From Aquimarina atlantica (lineage in GTDB: Bacteria; Bacteroidota; Bacteroidia; Flavobacteriales; Flavobacteriaceae), in contig NZ_AQRA01000010.1 of the NCBI RefSeq assembly GCF_000626715.1, forward strand, positions 1 through 64,000: 64,000 nucleotides of DNA, given 5' to 3'. The notes beneath the pieces were generated by a model that saw only the letters and a program-made list of their open reading frames with translations, was not told where the DNA came from and did not search any database. Shown here in pieces: positions 28,955-37,581 of the stretch. Within the stretch, counting starts at the first letter, position 1. Every line of letters starts with the position of its first letter. A program made the position numbers and the translations under genes.

Positions 28955-29737
28955 TTAAAAATCTTTTTTCTTAGATTTTCTATAGATGTTGAATGTAGGT
29001 AAAAATACCCAAATAGAAAGTGCAATACAAGATAAAATTACTCCTAAATTAGTACCAAAGAATTTCTGAAAAACAGCACCGGTATATCCTAATAAAGCCG
29101 AAATATCCAGTTTCAGTAAAATCAAAATCCTGGATAGATCAATAGGATTAAATAAGGTCACCCCTATTGAAAATTTATCTAATGGATATGATTCAAACAT
29201 GATTAAAGACATTAGAAAAAGACCATCATAGATTACTGCCATAAACAACCAGAGCAAAATAGCATAACTAAACCCTTTTATCTTATTTTCATTATATAGA
29301 GCAATATTAAATGCCAGTGCAGTAAAAATTAATGTTAAAAATGTACCTGTAATGAGAAGTAATAAAAATTCCCAAATGGTATTGGATTGAAAAAGGCCGT
29401 ACATAACAAATGGTAACCCTAATCCTATTATCAAACTCATAGAAAGTGAAAGTGCTACTCCCAGGTATTGACCAAGAAATATAGATGATCTTTTAATAGG
29501 TTGTGCCAACAGTAATTCTGTAAATTCTTTAGAGTTATAATAATACATAACTCCAAAAATAGTTCCGATAAGAGGAACAAGAATAATAATTACATTCATC
29601 AAAGTGATTACGGCTTTAGACAAATCGCTATTCAGGAATAATAATACAAATCCCAATGCCAAATAAAAAAGCAAGTATACATAACTCCATCGGCTACGGA
29701 TAAGGTCGTAAAAACTATATTTTAAAATCTTAAGCAT
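28955..29737 (-). CDS. nosY: ABC transporter permease of the nos cluster
   Basis: 260 aa, six TM helices, ABC-2 type: IRSRWSYVYLLFYLALGF, an MYYYNSKEFTELLLAQPIKRSSIFLGQYLG loop, and ALAFNIALYNENKIKG. NosY works with NosF and NosD in assembly of the copper centre CuZ of NosZ. Overlaps nosF by 8 bp. The protein N-terminus (MLKILKYSFYDLIRSRW) is typical of NosY. Confidence 0.92.
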   Translation of the reverse strand: MLKILKYSFYDLIRSRWSYVYLLFYLALGFVLLFLNSDLSKAVITLMNVIIILVPLIGTIFGVMYYYNSKEFTELLLAQPIKRSSIFLGQYLGVALSLSMSLIIGLGLPFVMYGLFQSNTIWEFLLLLITGTFLTLIFTALAFNIALYNENKIKGFSYAILLWLFMAVIYDGLFLMSLIMFESYPLDKFSIGVTLFNPIDLSRILILLKLDISALLGYTGAVFQKFFGTNLGVILSCIALSIWVFLPTFNIYRKSKKKDF

Positions 29738-30437
29738 TGTTTTCTTTTAGCAAATTAGCAATCGCATGTTCGAAATCGGTTTCCTTTGTCTTTTCTTTTA
29801 AAGTGTCAATATTTCCTTTGAAATAAACCTTACCTTCAAGAAGAAAAACAATTTCATCAGCAACTTCTTCAACAAAACTCATAATATGAGAAGTAATCAA
29901 AACTGTTTTTCCTTTTACTTTTTCTTTTTGTATTATTTTTTTGAGCTCTAACAAAGCAATAGGATCAAGTCCTGTGGTAGGTTCATCTAGAATGATTAAT
30001 GGACTATCAAACATTAATGTTAATACTAAATTTACTTTTTGTTTTGTTCCCCCAGACAAGTTACTTAGCTTTTTATCCAGAAAAGGACTTAATTGAAAAG
30101 AGGTTACCAATGCAGCATCATCTCCGGGTTTATTTCGTAAATCTTTGATCATCCTAATCAATTCTTTCACAGTTAAGTTCGCAGGAAAATTAGCTATCTG
30201 TGGTAAATAATCTATTTGGTGGCGATATTTCCAGCTTTTCTTAATTGGGGTGTCATCAATAAAAATATCACCCTTATCAGGGATAACCATCCCAAGAATA
30301 GATTTAATTAATGTCGTTTTACCAGATCCATTAGGTCCGAGTATTGCAAATATCCCACCTTCAGTAATACCCAGATCGACTCCTTTAAGAACCTGATTCT
30401 TTCCAAAATTCTTATGTAAATTATCAATTTTAATCAT
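29730..30437 (-). CDS. nosF: ABC transporter ATPase of the nos cluster
   Basis: 235 aa, cytoplasmic ATPase for NosY/NosD. Walker A GPNGSGKTT, Q-loop DYLPQ, signature LSGGTKQK, Walker B LIILDEPT, switch His in LITSHIMS. Overlaps nosD upstream and nosY downstream by 8 bp each, showing tight translational coupling. Confidence 0.95.
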   Translation of the reverse strand: MIKIDNLHKNFGKNQVLKGVDLGITEGGIFAILGPNGSGKTTLIKSILGMVIPDKGDIFIDDTPIKKSWKYRHQIDYLPQIANFPANLTVKELIRMIKDLRNKPGDDAALVTSFQLSPFLDKKLSNLSGGTKQKVNLVLTLMFDSPLIILDEPTTGLDPIALLELKKIIQKEKVKGKTVLITSHIMSFVEEVADEIVFLLEGKVYFKGNIDTLKEKTKETDFEHAIANLLKENNA

Positions 30438-31671
30438 TCTTGCTTTTCATTAGCGGATAATTATCAAGTAAATTATCAGGGGTAAATACAGGAGAGACTT
30501 TTTCAGAAAAATCAATCATATCAATAAACAAACTCCTCATTAAGATAATCGTTTCTGGGGTTCGATTTACAATATATGAGAATAGTTTTACTGGTCTGTA
30601 GGGCACATCCCCAATACCGTCTTTATCCAAATCATATCCTGTATATCCACTCCAATAATTCCTGTCAAATTTGTTATCATTAAGTTTACTGTTATAAGAA
30701 ACATCAAATGAATTATACATAAAATTGTTATTGCTAAATACGTTTGCATAACATGCACCTCGTACTTTGATGGCCCAACCGTTTTTTATAAAACTGTTTT
30801 TGGTATACTTAATTCGATTAGAGCCTTCGATATTAATTCCTATTGTGTTTTCTTTAAAAATATTCCCTGCTATTTCTGCATCATTAATCTCTTTTAACAA
30901 AAGACCATAGGATGCTGTCCCCCAGTTTTCTTTAAATGTATTACTCAACATTTTTATCTTCTTAGAGAACATTACAGCTACACCTGCCCCATTATTCTCA
31001 AATGTATTATTTTCATATATATCATCATTAGAGAACATAAAGTGTAACCCATATCGTAAGTTATTAGAACTTGTATTATTTTTTATTCTACAATTATTGG
31101 CAAACTCAAGGTAAATCCCATCTCTTACATGTGTAATGATGTTATTTTCTATATCTATATTTTGAGAATACCATAGTTGTATACCATTGCCAGAATTGTA
31201 CTCTTCTACTGCATCACCTATAATTTTATTATGAAAAACTCTACCATCTCTTGATTTTTCTACATATATCCCAAAAAACAACTTTTCTAATACTAGGTTT
31301 TGTATCAAAAAATTTTTACTTTTTACCACTCGAACAGCTGCATAATCTTCTGTATAACTAGTACCTACATTAATAATAAATAATCCATCTACAGTAACAT
31401 TATCAGAAGTCACTTTTATAATCCCTCCCTTTAACTCTCCATCAATTATGGGGTAGTTTTCACCTACTAATGTCAAAGGTTTATCGATCACAATATCAAA
31501 TTCATTATACTTTCCTTTTTTTACCACTACGGTATCAAGTGCAATGGCTATAGCAATCCCTTCTTTAATCGTTTTTACTTCGCAGGAATTACAGACCTTT
31601 ATAGTCTTGCCCAGAAGCGAAACGGGTAGAAGAAAGATTGCCAGAAATAGTATTTTTCTGATTTGAAACAT
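30430..31671 (-). CDS. nosD: NosD periplasmic copper-processing protein
   Basis: 413 aa. Signal peptide (MFQIRKILFLAIFLLPVSLLG), then a right-handed parallel beta-helix of the carbohydrate-binding/CASH type with Asn ladders (NGIQLWYSQNIDIENNIITHVRDG, NDDIYENNTFENNGAGVAVMFS) and the closing DLDKDGIGDVPYRP motif found in NosD. Needed with NosFY for CuZ maturation in the periplasm. Contains Cys in KVCNSCEVKTI near the mature N-terminus. Confidence 0.93.
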   Translation of the reverse strand: MFQIRKILFLAIFLLPVSLLGKTIKVCNSCEVKTIKEGIAIAIALDTVVVKKGKYNEFDIVIDKPLTLVGENYPIIDGELKGGIIKVTSDNVTVDGLFIINVGTSYTEDYAAVRVVKSKNFLIQNLVLEKLFFGIYVEKSRDGRVFHNKIIGDAVEEYNSGNGIQLWYSQNIDIENNIITHVRDGIYLEFANNCRIKNNTSSNNLRYGLHFMFSNDDIYENNTFENNGAGVAVMFSKKIKMLSNTFKENWGTASYGLLLKEINDAEIAGNIFKENTIGINIEGSNRIKYTKNSFIKNGWAIKVRGACYANVFSNNNFMYNSFDVSYNSKLNDNKFDRNYWSGYTGYDLDKDGIGDVPYRPVKLFSYIVNRTPETIILMRSLFIDMIDFSEKVSPVFTPDNLLDNYPLMKSKND

Positions 31672-31805
31672 TTATTTATTTTTTGCCTTTCCTATGGGTT
31701 AGATTTGTACCCATACATATCAATATAAAATCCGAATAGTTTCCGATATTAACCGGGACACAACACCTTGCCTATTGTTTACCAGATAGTTACAAATCTT
31801 TTTTT

Positions 31806-32252
31806 TTAATGTTTTAGGTGTTTTAAAAGTTCTTCCCAGGTAAATATATCCCCTCCCTTTTCGGATTTCACTTTTTCTGCACTCGATTTACTCTCAAATG
31901 AAGTTAAAAATGCTCCCATAGGGCTTGATAAATTTTTACTTATCAAAAAAGTTGCTTGTGTTGCATCAATTAATTCTTCTGGAACATCATAGTGATTAGT
32001 AAGATAAAGTGACACTTCTTCTTTATCTATCTCTGCAGAATAATTTATCATACACTCCACGGCATCAAACTTGAACACTTTACCTTTTTTTGTTACAATC
32101 TCTGCTCCATGAATTTTATCGACAATAGTCATTCGACAATAATGACAATTATCCTCTCCATAGTGTATAGTTTCAGGTTGAACGCTACACGAACCAAAAA
32201 ATACGGTCATTAAAACAAAAAAGATGATATGGTTAAAGTTATATTTTTCCAT
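31806..32252 (-). CDS. nosL: NosL copper chaperone lipoprotein
   Basis: 148 aa. Lipoprotein signal ending FFGSC (C22). The mature N-terminus carries the NosL metal motif DNCHYCRMTI (C36, C39, M41) and FDAVECMINY. NosL supplies Cu(I) for N2O reductase. Lies 2 nt after the 32255 gene; about 130 nt separate it from nosD. Confidence 0.93.
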   Translation of the reverse strand: MEKYNFNHIIFFVLMTVFFGSCSVQPETIHYGEDNCHYCRMTIVDKIHGAEIVTKKGKVFKFDAVECMINYSAEIDKEEVSLYLTNHYDVPEELIDATQATFLISKNLSSPMGAFLTSFESKSSAEKVKSEKGGDIFTWEELLKHLKH

Positions 32253-32254
32253 TG

Positions 32255-32854
32255 TTATTGAACTTTTGAAGTTTTTTCACGTTTTCCTACAAAATAGGAG
32301 ATAAAGGTCAAGGCCATTCCTGCTGCTAAAAAGTATGCTCCCAGTTGAGGGTATGAATGTGCTCTAAAATTTAAAATATCTTTGGTTCCAAATAAAGGAG
32401 GTTGAAAACCCATAACTGTCCCGTCTGGATTAGTAAATTTCATTATTGCTTTTGGATCCAAATCATGACCATAGTCGTATTCCCAAAGGTAAAAATCATA
32501 GATTCCTGCCAAGGCTAAAAGAGCCATTACAATAAACCAAGCCAAAAACCATTTATAGTTTGTTGTAAAAGCTAGTACAGTACCTAAAGCAGCCATTACT
32601 ATAATAACGATAGGAAAAATCCTGAATTCTGGAATCGATTCGGGAATGTATTTCATCCCTACATAATGATTCATCAAATTGATATTCTTAATATCATGAG
32701 GATGCATATCGGCGAAATCATTTATATAGATATCCATTCCTAACGGGGTTGGATATTGAGGAGCTTCTAATGTAATATTCCAAAGAGGAAATACAAACAA
32801 AAATAAAGGTAGCAATGCTCCTACAAGCATTAATATTCTTGATTTCTTCTTCAT
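32255..32854 (-). CDS. nos-cluster membrane protein, function unknown
   Basis: 199 aa, about four TM helices (residues 8-27, 80-100, 104-124 and 170-190). Between TM1 and TM2 an outward loop carries DMHPHDIKNINLMNHYVGMKYI, rich in His and Met, and between TM3 and TM4 there is LWEYDYGHDLDP. These are reasonable copper-ligand candidates. Proteins of this kind sit between nosZ and nosL in Bacteroidota clusters; I know of no assigned function. Coupled to nosL (2-nt gap). Confidence 0.75.
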   Translation of the reverse strand: MKKKSRILMLVGALLPLFLFVFPLWNITLEAPQYPTPLGMDIYINDFADMHPHDIKNINLMNHYVGMKYIPESIPEFRIFPIVIIVMAALGTVLAFTTNYKWFLAWFIVMALLALAGIYDFYLWEYDYGHDLDPKAIMKFTNPDGTVMGFQPPLFGTKDILNFRAHSYPQLGAYFLAAGMALTFISYFVGKREKTSKVQ

Positions 32855-32880
32855 GATAACAATCTTTTTTAAGTTGATTT

Positions 32881-32914
32881 AAAAGCGAGAGGGGTTTTGT
32901 CCTCTCGCTTTTTT
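32881..32914 (-). terminator. hairpin between nosZ and downstream nos genes
   Basis: AAAAGCGAGAGG / CCTCTCGCTTTT stem, strongest hairpin in the nos region, 43 nt past the nosZ stop and 26 nt before the next gene. It may act as a partial terminator or mRNA stabiliser, giving more nosZ than accessory transcript. Confidence 0.7.
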
Positions 32915-32956
32915 GGAAATATAACTAATCTATCTCCTTCCTGGTAGCATCAGAAA

Positions 32957-34924
32957 TTAATCTTCTCCTAGAGACCAAGAAAGTTCTATATTAGATGATG
33001 CTGGTGATACCCTTACATATCCTTGCATCTCTTGATGTAATGCCGAACAAAAATCGGTACAATAGAATGGCCAGACTCCTACTTGTTTAGGTTCCCAAAC
33101 AAAAGTTTCTGTTTGCCCAGGCATTATTAGCAGTTCAGAAGTATTGGCTCCGATCATACTTACTCCATGTGGCACATCATAATCTTGTTCTAAATTTGTG
33201 ATATGAAAATAGACCTTATCTCCTACTTTAATCCCTTCTATATTATCTGGAGTAAAATGGCTTCTAATCATAGTCATATATACGTGTACTTCTTTTCCGT
33301 CACGTTCTACTCTTACATTTTCATTATTTTTAACAACATACTTATGTTCGTTTTCTTCTAACTTATAGATCTTTTTAGAACGAGGTTTTATTAGATCTGC
33401 TGCAATACCGGCAGCATAATGTGGTTCTCCAATAGTTGGGAAATCTAATAGTAATTCCATTTTTTCGCCTGTGATATCATATAGCTGTGCAGATTGCGTA
33501 ACTTCTGGTCCGGTTGGCAGATAACGGTCTTTGGTTATTTTATTCATTGCCAGTACATATTTACCAAATGGTTTTCTAGAGTTTCCTCCCGGAATCATCA
33601 AGTGACCTACAGAATAGTATGTAGGTTTTCTGTCTACTACTTCCCAGCTGTCTAGTTTCCATTTTACTACTTCGGAAGAAATAAAGAACGTGGTATATCC
33701 GTTTCCTTTACCATCAAACTCGGTATGTAATGGTCCCAGACCAGCTTGGGAAACAACCCCTGCAAGTGCATCTTCAAATTTAATAATCGGAATTCCGTAT
33801 GCATCACCATCAAACTGTTTATTTTCGATAGCCTTAATCATCTTACTAAACGAGTGCACTGTAAGGTCAGCCGAAAGTTTACCGTTACCCACAATATATT
33901 CTCCCGATGGATCTACATCACAACCATGTGGTGACTTTGGTGTTGGTAAAAAGTATACCAACCCCGGACATTCTGCGGGATCTAATACTTTTACCTCTTT
34001 TTTCATTGTGGAGGTAGCCGTGTGTGTTTTCTCATCATACACATTATGTGCATAATTCGCTGGCATTGTCTTAAATTTTCCCTGTTTAATATATTCTTCT
34101 GCTTTTTTCCAATTGATTGCAGCGATGAAGTCTTTATCATTTTGAGATGCATTTACTTCTAACAGAGAATTTGCTTCTTCTGTATTATATGTAGTAAAAA
34201 AGAACCAACCATGTGAGGCTCCTCGACCTGGGTGGGCTAAATCATAATTAAAACCTGGTAGTAAAATCTGAAAAGCCATTTCCATGTTTCCATGATCAGG
34301 GTCTACACTAATAAAAGATACAGCTCCTTTAAATTTACCTTTGTATTCTTTGATAGCAATATCTTCTTGTGGTACGGGTACAGAAAAACGAGTTCCTGCT
34401 ACTACATACTCTGTATTTTCTGTTACAAAAGAAGAGCTATGATTACCCGCACTATTAGGTACTTCTATTATTTCTGTAGTCTCAAAAGTACTTAGATCAA
34501 TTTTTGCAATTCTTGGAGTATTGTTTCCGTTAATAAAAACCCACCGTCCATCGACTTCTCCATTGGTTTGTGATATATCAGGGTGGTGAGCATCATCCCA
34601 AGGAATAAAACCATAAGAAGTATTAAGCATTGGCTTTGTTTCTTCATTATAGCCCCAGGCTTTTTCTGCATCTTGTGAAAAAACAGGAATTACTTTAAAT
34701 AGTCTTCCTGACGGAAGCCCATATACTGATAATTGTCCGCTAAATCCTCCTGAGACGAATGCATAAAATTCGTCATGCTCTCCGGGAGCAACGTAAACTT
34801 TTTCTGCAGCATTAGAGCCTAAAGCTCCATCGGTCATTTTTTTATCTTTATTAACATTGGCGCAACTACTTATTATCATACTAAGTACTGCTGTTAAAAA
34901 GAGTATTTTAGATATTTGTTTCAT
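32957..34924 (-). CDS. nosZ: nitrous-oxide reductase (clade II type), predicted lipoprotein
   Basis: Reduces N2O to N2. 655 aa from ATG 34924; an upstream TTG is rejected because ATG gives a clean Sec lipoprotein signal with ISSC at C21 and no Tat RR motif, as in clade II enzymes. CuZ ligand motif DDAHHPD (H113, H114), HGCDVDPSGEYIVGNGK, and SHGWFFFT. C-terminal cupredoxin CuA domain with FYCTDFCSALHQEM (C622, C626, H630, M633) and DVPHGVS upstream. The lipobox suggests membrane tethering. Followed by a hairpin and the accessory nos genes; fasciclin, DinB and cytochrome c genes lie upstream in the same direction. Confidence 0.97.
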   Translation of the reverse strand: MKQISKILFLTAVLSMIISSCANVNKDKKMTDGALGSNAAEKVYVAPGEHDEFYAFVSGGFSGQLSVYGLPSGRLFKVIPVFSQDAEKAWGYNEETKPMLNTSYGFIPWDDAHHPDISQTNGEVDGRWVFINGNNTPRIAKIDLSTFETTEIIEVPNSAGNHSSSFVTENTEYVVAGTRFSVPVPQEDIAIKEYKGKFKGAVSFISVDPDHGNMEMAFQILLPGFNYDLAHPGRGASHGWFFFTTYNTEEANSLLEVNASQNDKDFIAAINWKKAEEYIKQGKFKTMPANYAHNVYDEKTHTATSTMKKEVKVLDPAECPGLVYFLPTPKSPHGCDVDPSGEYIVGNGKLSADLTVHSFSKMIKAIENKQFDGDAYGIPIIKFEDALAGVVSQAGLGPLHTEFDGKGNGYTTFFISSEVVKWKLDSWEVVDRKPTYYSVGHLMIPGGNSRKPFGKYVLAMNKITKDRYLPTGPEVTQSAQLYDITGEKMELLLDFPTIGEPHYAAGIAADLIKPRSKKIYKLEENEHKYVVKNNENVRVERDGKEVHVYMTMIRSHFTPDNIEGIKVGDKVYFHITNLEQDYDVPHGVSMIGANTSELLIMPGQTETFVWEPKQVGVWPFYCTDFCSALHQEMQGYVRVSPASSNIELSWSLGED

Positions 34925-34986
34925 CTGATTTATATTTATTGTTTTGGTGGTCAAATCTGCTATGGTATAGGTCAGTTTTTATTCAT

Positions 34987-35565
34987 TTATTCATTAGATG
35001 GAGGAAGTAGTACTTTATCAATAACATGTACAATTCCGTTACCAGCAGGGATACTTGCTATAATTTTGGCCTCTCCTATAAAAACATCACTATCATCTTT
35101 AGTTACTTTTACATCGACACCATTAGATTGGCCTAGTTTCTTAAATTTTTTCAAAAAATCTTTTGAATAATTACCAGGAGTTACATGGTACTTCAGAATA
35201 TTTGCTAATGCATCTTTATTTTCTGGTTTCAAAAGATTTTCTACTGTTCCGGCAGGTAATGCATCAAACGCCTCATTAGTAGGAGCAAATACCATTAAGG
35301 GGCCTGCATTTACCAGAGCATTTTCTAAACCAGCAGCCTGAACAGCTGCTACCAATGTAGTATGGTCTGTAGAACCAATAGCTATATTAAGTACATTTGG
35401 CGTTGCTTCATCATCCTGAATAAATGCTTGCCCTTGTTTTTCTGTGGTTTCGGTTACTGTATTTTTGGGTGTTGAATTTGTTTCCTCTTTCTTGGTTTCT
35501 GTTTTACAACTTAGCAAGAAGGTAAAGCTCATTAGAATTAAAAAAATTGCTTTAGTTGTTTTCAT
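34987..35565 (-). CDS. fasciclin-domain lipoprotein
   Basis: 192 aa. Lipobox LLSC at C20, a Thr/Glu/Lys-rich linker (about 21-55), then one FAS1 domain: TDHTTLVAAVQAAGLENAL, LMVFAPTNEAFDALP, ILKYHVTPG, GIVHVIDKVLLPP. FAS1 domains mediate adhesion or protein contacts. It sits 62 nt upstream of nosZ on the same strand, so a role in holding nos or electron-transfer proteins at the membrane is inference only. Confidence 0.88.
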   Translation of the reverse strand: MKTTKAIFLILMSFTFLLSCKTETKKEETNSTPKNTVTETTEKQGQAFIQDDEATPNVLNIAIGSTDHTTLVAAVQAAGLENALVNAGPLMVFAPTNEAFDALPAGTVENLLKPENKDALANILKYHVTPGNYSKDFLKKFKKLGQSNGVDVKVTKDDSDVFIGEAKIIASIPAGNGIVHVIDKVLLPPSNE

Positions 35566-35635
35566 AATAATTAGTTTAGTTTATTTTTTTGTTGTGTCGA
35601 TATTGATCTGCACAAAACTTATATACCCTACAGCG

Positions 35636-36139
35636 TCAGACACTTTGATTTTTAGGTGTTGTAGGGTTGTATCCAAATATTTTATTTGGCAAAATGGCTC
35701 CATGAATATGTAATATGTATCCAATACAAGCAAAATGGTGGATTGCATGACTATGGGCTTGGTTCAACCCTCCTCCCAAGGTAGTTGGAATCTCAACCAT
35801 TCCCATCCCAAGATCATCTTTAATAGTAATAGCAATGCTAGGATCTAAATCAGAAATATTTTCGAGGTCAGAAATTATTCTTCTTAAATACTTCTGGCCT
35901 TCAACTGGATTTTTTTCGACAATGGTTCCTCTTTTTCTATTGGTCAGGTCAATAATTCTCGAATCTAAACCACTAACTATACATTTAAAAATATCTAAAA
36001 TGTGACGGAGGTGTCCTCCTATACTACTATAATAAGGTGCTGCAGATGTACTGGAATATATAGCAGGTGATAAATCTGCAAATATTTCTTCTGCTTGTTT
36101 TAAATTTATTATAGTTGGTTCAACAATTTGTTTCAACAT
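35636..36139 (-). CDS. DinB-like four-helix protein
   Basis: 167 aa, cytoplasmic. DinB/YfiT-type His metal triad is suggested by SIGGHLRHILD (about residues 40-50) and LNQAHSHAIHHFACIGYI (about 125-142). Members bind Zn, Ni or Fe and some act as thiol-dependent transferases. Located in the nos operon between cytochrome c and fasciclin genes; a role in this pathway is not known. Confidence 0.75.
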   Translation of the reverse strand: MLKQIVEPTIINLKQAEEIFADLSPAIYSSTSAAPYYSSIGGHLRHILDIFKCIVSGLDSRIIDLTNRKRGTIVEKNPVEGQKYLRRIISDLENISDLDPSIAITIKDDLGMGMVEIPTTLGGGLNQAHSHAIHHFACIGYILHIHGAILPNKIFGYNPTTPKNQSV

Positions 36140-36194
36140 TCTTTTCCCTTAGATAGATTACAACATTTCCCAATAAAAATCTTTTATACTACTC

Positions 36195-36701
36195 TTATTT
36201 TAAAGTTCTAAAGTATTCTAAAATAGCCCTGGCTTCTTCTTCTTTTAAACTTTGATTTGCCATAGGAGACCCATTATGTTCTTTTAGTAATTCTTGAGCC
36301 AAAGGATCTTCTTTAATCATTTTTTCAGGATCCAAAATCATATTCATCACCCATTCTGGGGTTCGTCTTTTTAGAATATCTACAGGAGCTGGTCCTATAA
36401 ACTTCTTATGGGTTTTATGACAAGCAGTACATTTTGTCTTAAAGAGTTCTGCTCCCTGAGCAGCCATTTTCTCATCGATAGTAGCATCTAATACTAAATT
36501 TTTGATTGGCCCTACTCCCTTATTTGTAAGATCAACTTTTTTTGATGCTGGGACGCCAGTAGAAACAGGTTTGGTTTCTTTTTTTTGAGTTGTTGTACTC
36601 TTTCCTATTTTAATTTGTTCTTCTTTTTTTTCTTCTTTTCCTCCGCAACTTATCAATAAAGTAACAGCAAATAAGAGGATCAATTTGTCTAGTCTAATCA
36701 T
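36195..36701 (-). CDS. lipoprotein c-type cytochrome
   Basis: 168 aa from ATG 36701 (MIRLDKLILLFAVTLLISC lipoprotein signal; longer in-frame start rejected). After a charged linker, one class I cytochrome c domain: heme motif CTACH (C91, C94, H95) and probable axial Met at SPMANQ (M147), with PEWVMNMILDPEKM between. Likely membrane-tethered electron carrier to NosZ and/or NirK. First gene after the promoter at 36771-36838 and so likely the head of the cytochrome c-DinB-fasciclin-nosZ unit. Confidence 0.9.
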   Translation of the reverse strand: MIRLDKLILLFAVTLLISCGGKEEKKEEQIKIGKSTTTQKKETKPVSTGVPASKKVDLTNKGVGPIKNLVLDATIDEKMAAQGAELFKTKCTACHKTHKKFIGPAPVDILKRRTPEWVMNMILDPEKMIKEDPLAQELLKEHNGSPMANQSLKEEEARAILEYFRTLK

Positions 36702-36770
36702 TTTAATAGATTTAAGATTATTGTTCAAAAATTCATTTCTTAAGAGAAACATTATTTTGATTCTATAGGG

Positions 36771-36838
36771 CAAAATTAGGTATGAGACGGAGACATAAAT
36801 ATGATAAAAATCATATTTAAGACAAATTAGTCTTTTAT
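36771..36838 (-). promoter_or_regulatory. composite anaerobic promoter of the cytochrome c/nos operon
   Basis: Read on the minus strand: a palindrome GAC-N6-GTC (36821-36832, flanked by TTTTA), then an FNR-like palindrome with 9-bp perfect arms AAATATGAT / ATCATATTT around AAAA (36797-36818), then -7 element TAATTTTG (36778-36771). FNR-like centre to -7 centre is 33 bp, which puts the site at about -41.5, a class II activator position. Confidence 0.7.
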
Positions 36839-36909
36839 TTTTTTGTTTTCAGAAAATTAAACGGGAAATTCTTAAATAGAAGGGGATAAAAGACTATATT
36901 TCTTTTTAA

Positions 36910-37533
36910 TTAATGCGCCAACTCTATAATTTTATCTACGGTTTCTTTATTGTTTACTCCTAATCCTTCTTGTTGATGTACTAACTCTCCACCCTGGTCA
37001 AAAACACTTATGATATTAGAGTGTGAAAAATCCATTGGTGATATTTTTTTGTAATTAACAGCTAGAACTGCTGCAAATTCTCTGGTATCAGATTTAGTAC
37101 CTCTAAGAAACAGCCATTGGTCGGATTCCATTTCGTTCTCAATAGAGAATTTTTTAAGTCTCTCGGGGGTATCGGTCTCTGGGTCAATACTTACTAATAA
37201 GAGTTTAACATTCTCTTTTTTAGATTCTGGAATTTGAGCTTCTATATCTCTCATATCAGCAACCAATCTCGGGCAAGCTGCTTTACAAGAGGTATAAATC
37301 ATTACCATTACAAGAACATCTCCTTTTAATTCTTTGAGTTCTATTTTTTTATTATCCTGCGTGGTCCAAATAGCAGGTAAGTTGTAGATCGAAAGTTCAG
37401 AAATAGAAGTATTGTCTTCTTTGGAAGTGGATTCTGACACAGCTACTTCTTCTTGCTTTTTTTCTTTATTACAAGAGCTCAACACAATAATTGCTCCTAA
37501 TAGTAAAATTTTTATGATATTCATTTTAATCAT
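36910..37533 (-). CDS. SCO1/SenC-family copper chaperone lipoprotein
   Basis: About 207 aa (start at ATG 37533; 37524 and 37554 are alternatives). Lipobox LSSC, then a thioredoxin-fold SCO domain with copper ligands in YTSCKAACPR (C-x3-C) and a downstream His in DFSHSNI. SCO proteins deliver copper or reduce Cys for CuA sites. Third gene of nirK-nirV-SCO; a copper-loading job for NirK or NosZ CuA is likely. Confidence 0.9.
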   Translation of the reverse strand: MIKMNIIKILLLGAIIVLSSCNKEKKQEEVAVSESTSKEDNTSISELSIYNLPAIWTTQDNKKIELKELKGDVLVMVMIYTSCKAACPRLVADMRDIEAQIPESKKENVKLLLVSIDPETDTPERLKKFSIENEMESDQWLFLRGTKSDTREFAAVLAVNYKKISPMDFSHSNIISVFDQGGELVHQQEGLGVNNKETVDKIIELAH

Positions 37534-37581
37534 ATTTGGTGATTTAACATACATTATGCATTTGAGTTTTGTCTTATGAGT

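Noticed and set aside
33690..34055. 121-codon ORF on the plus strand inside nosZ
   Set aside because: Antisense shadow of nosZ, which is conserved and intact.
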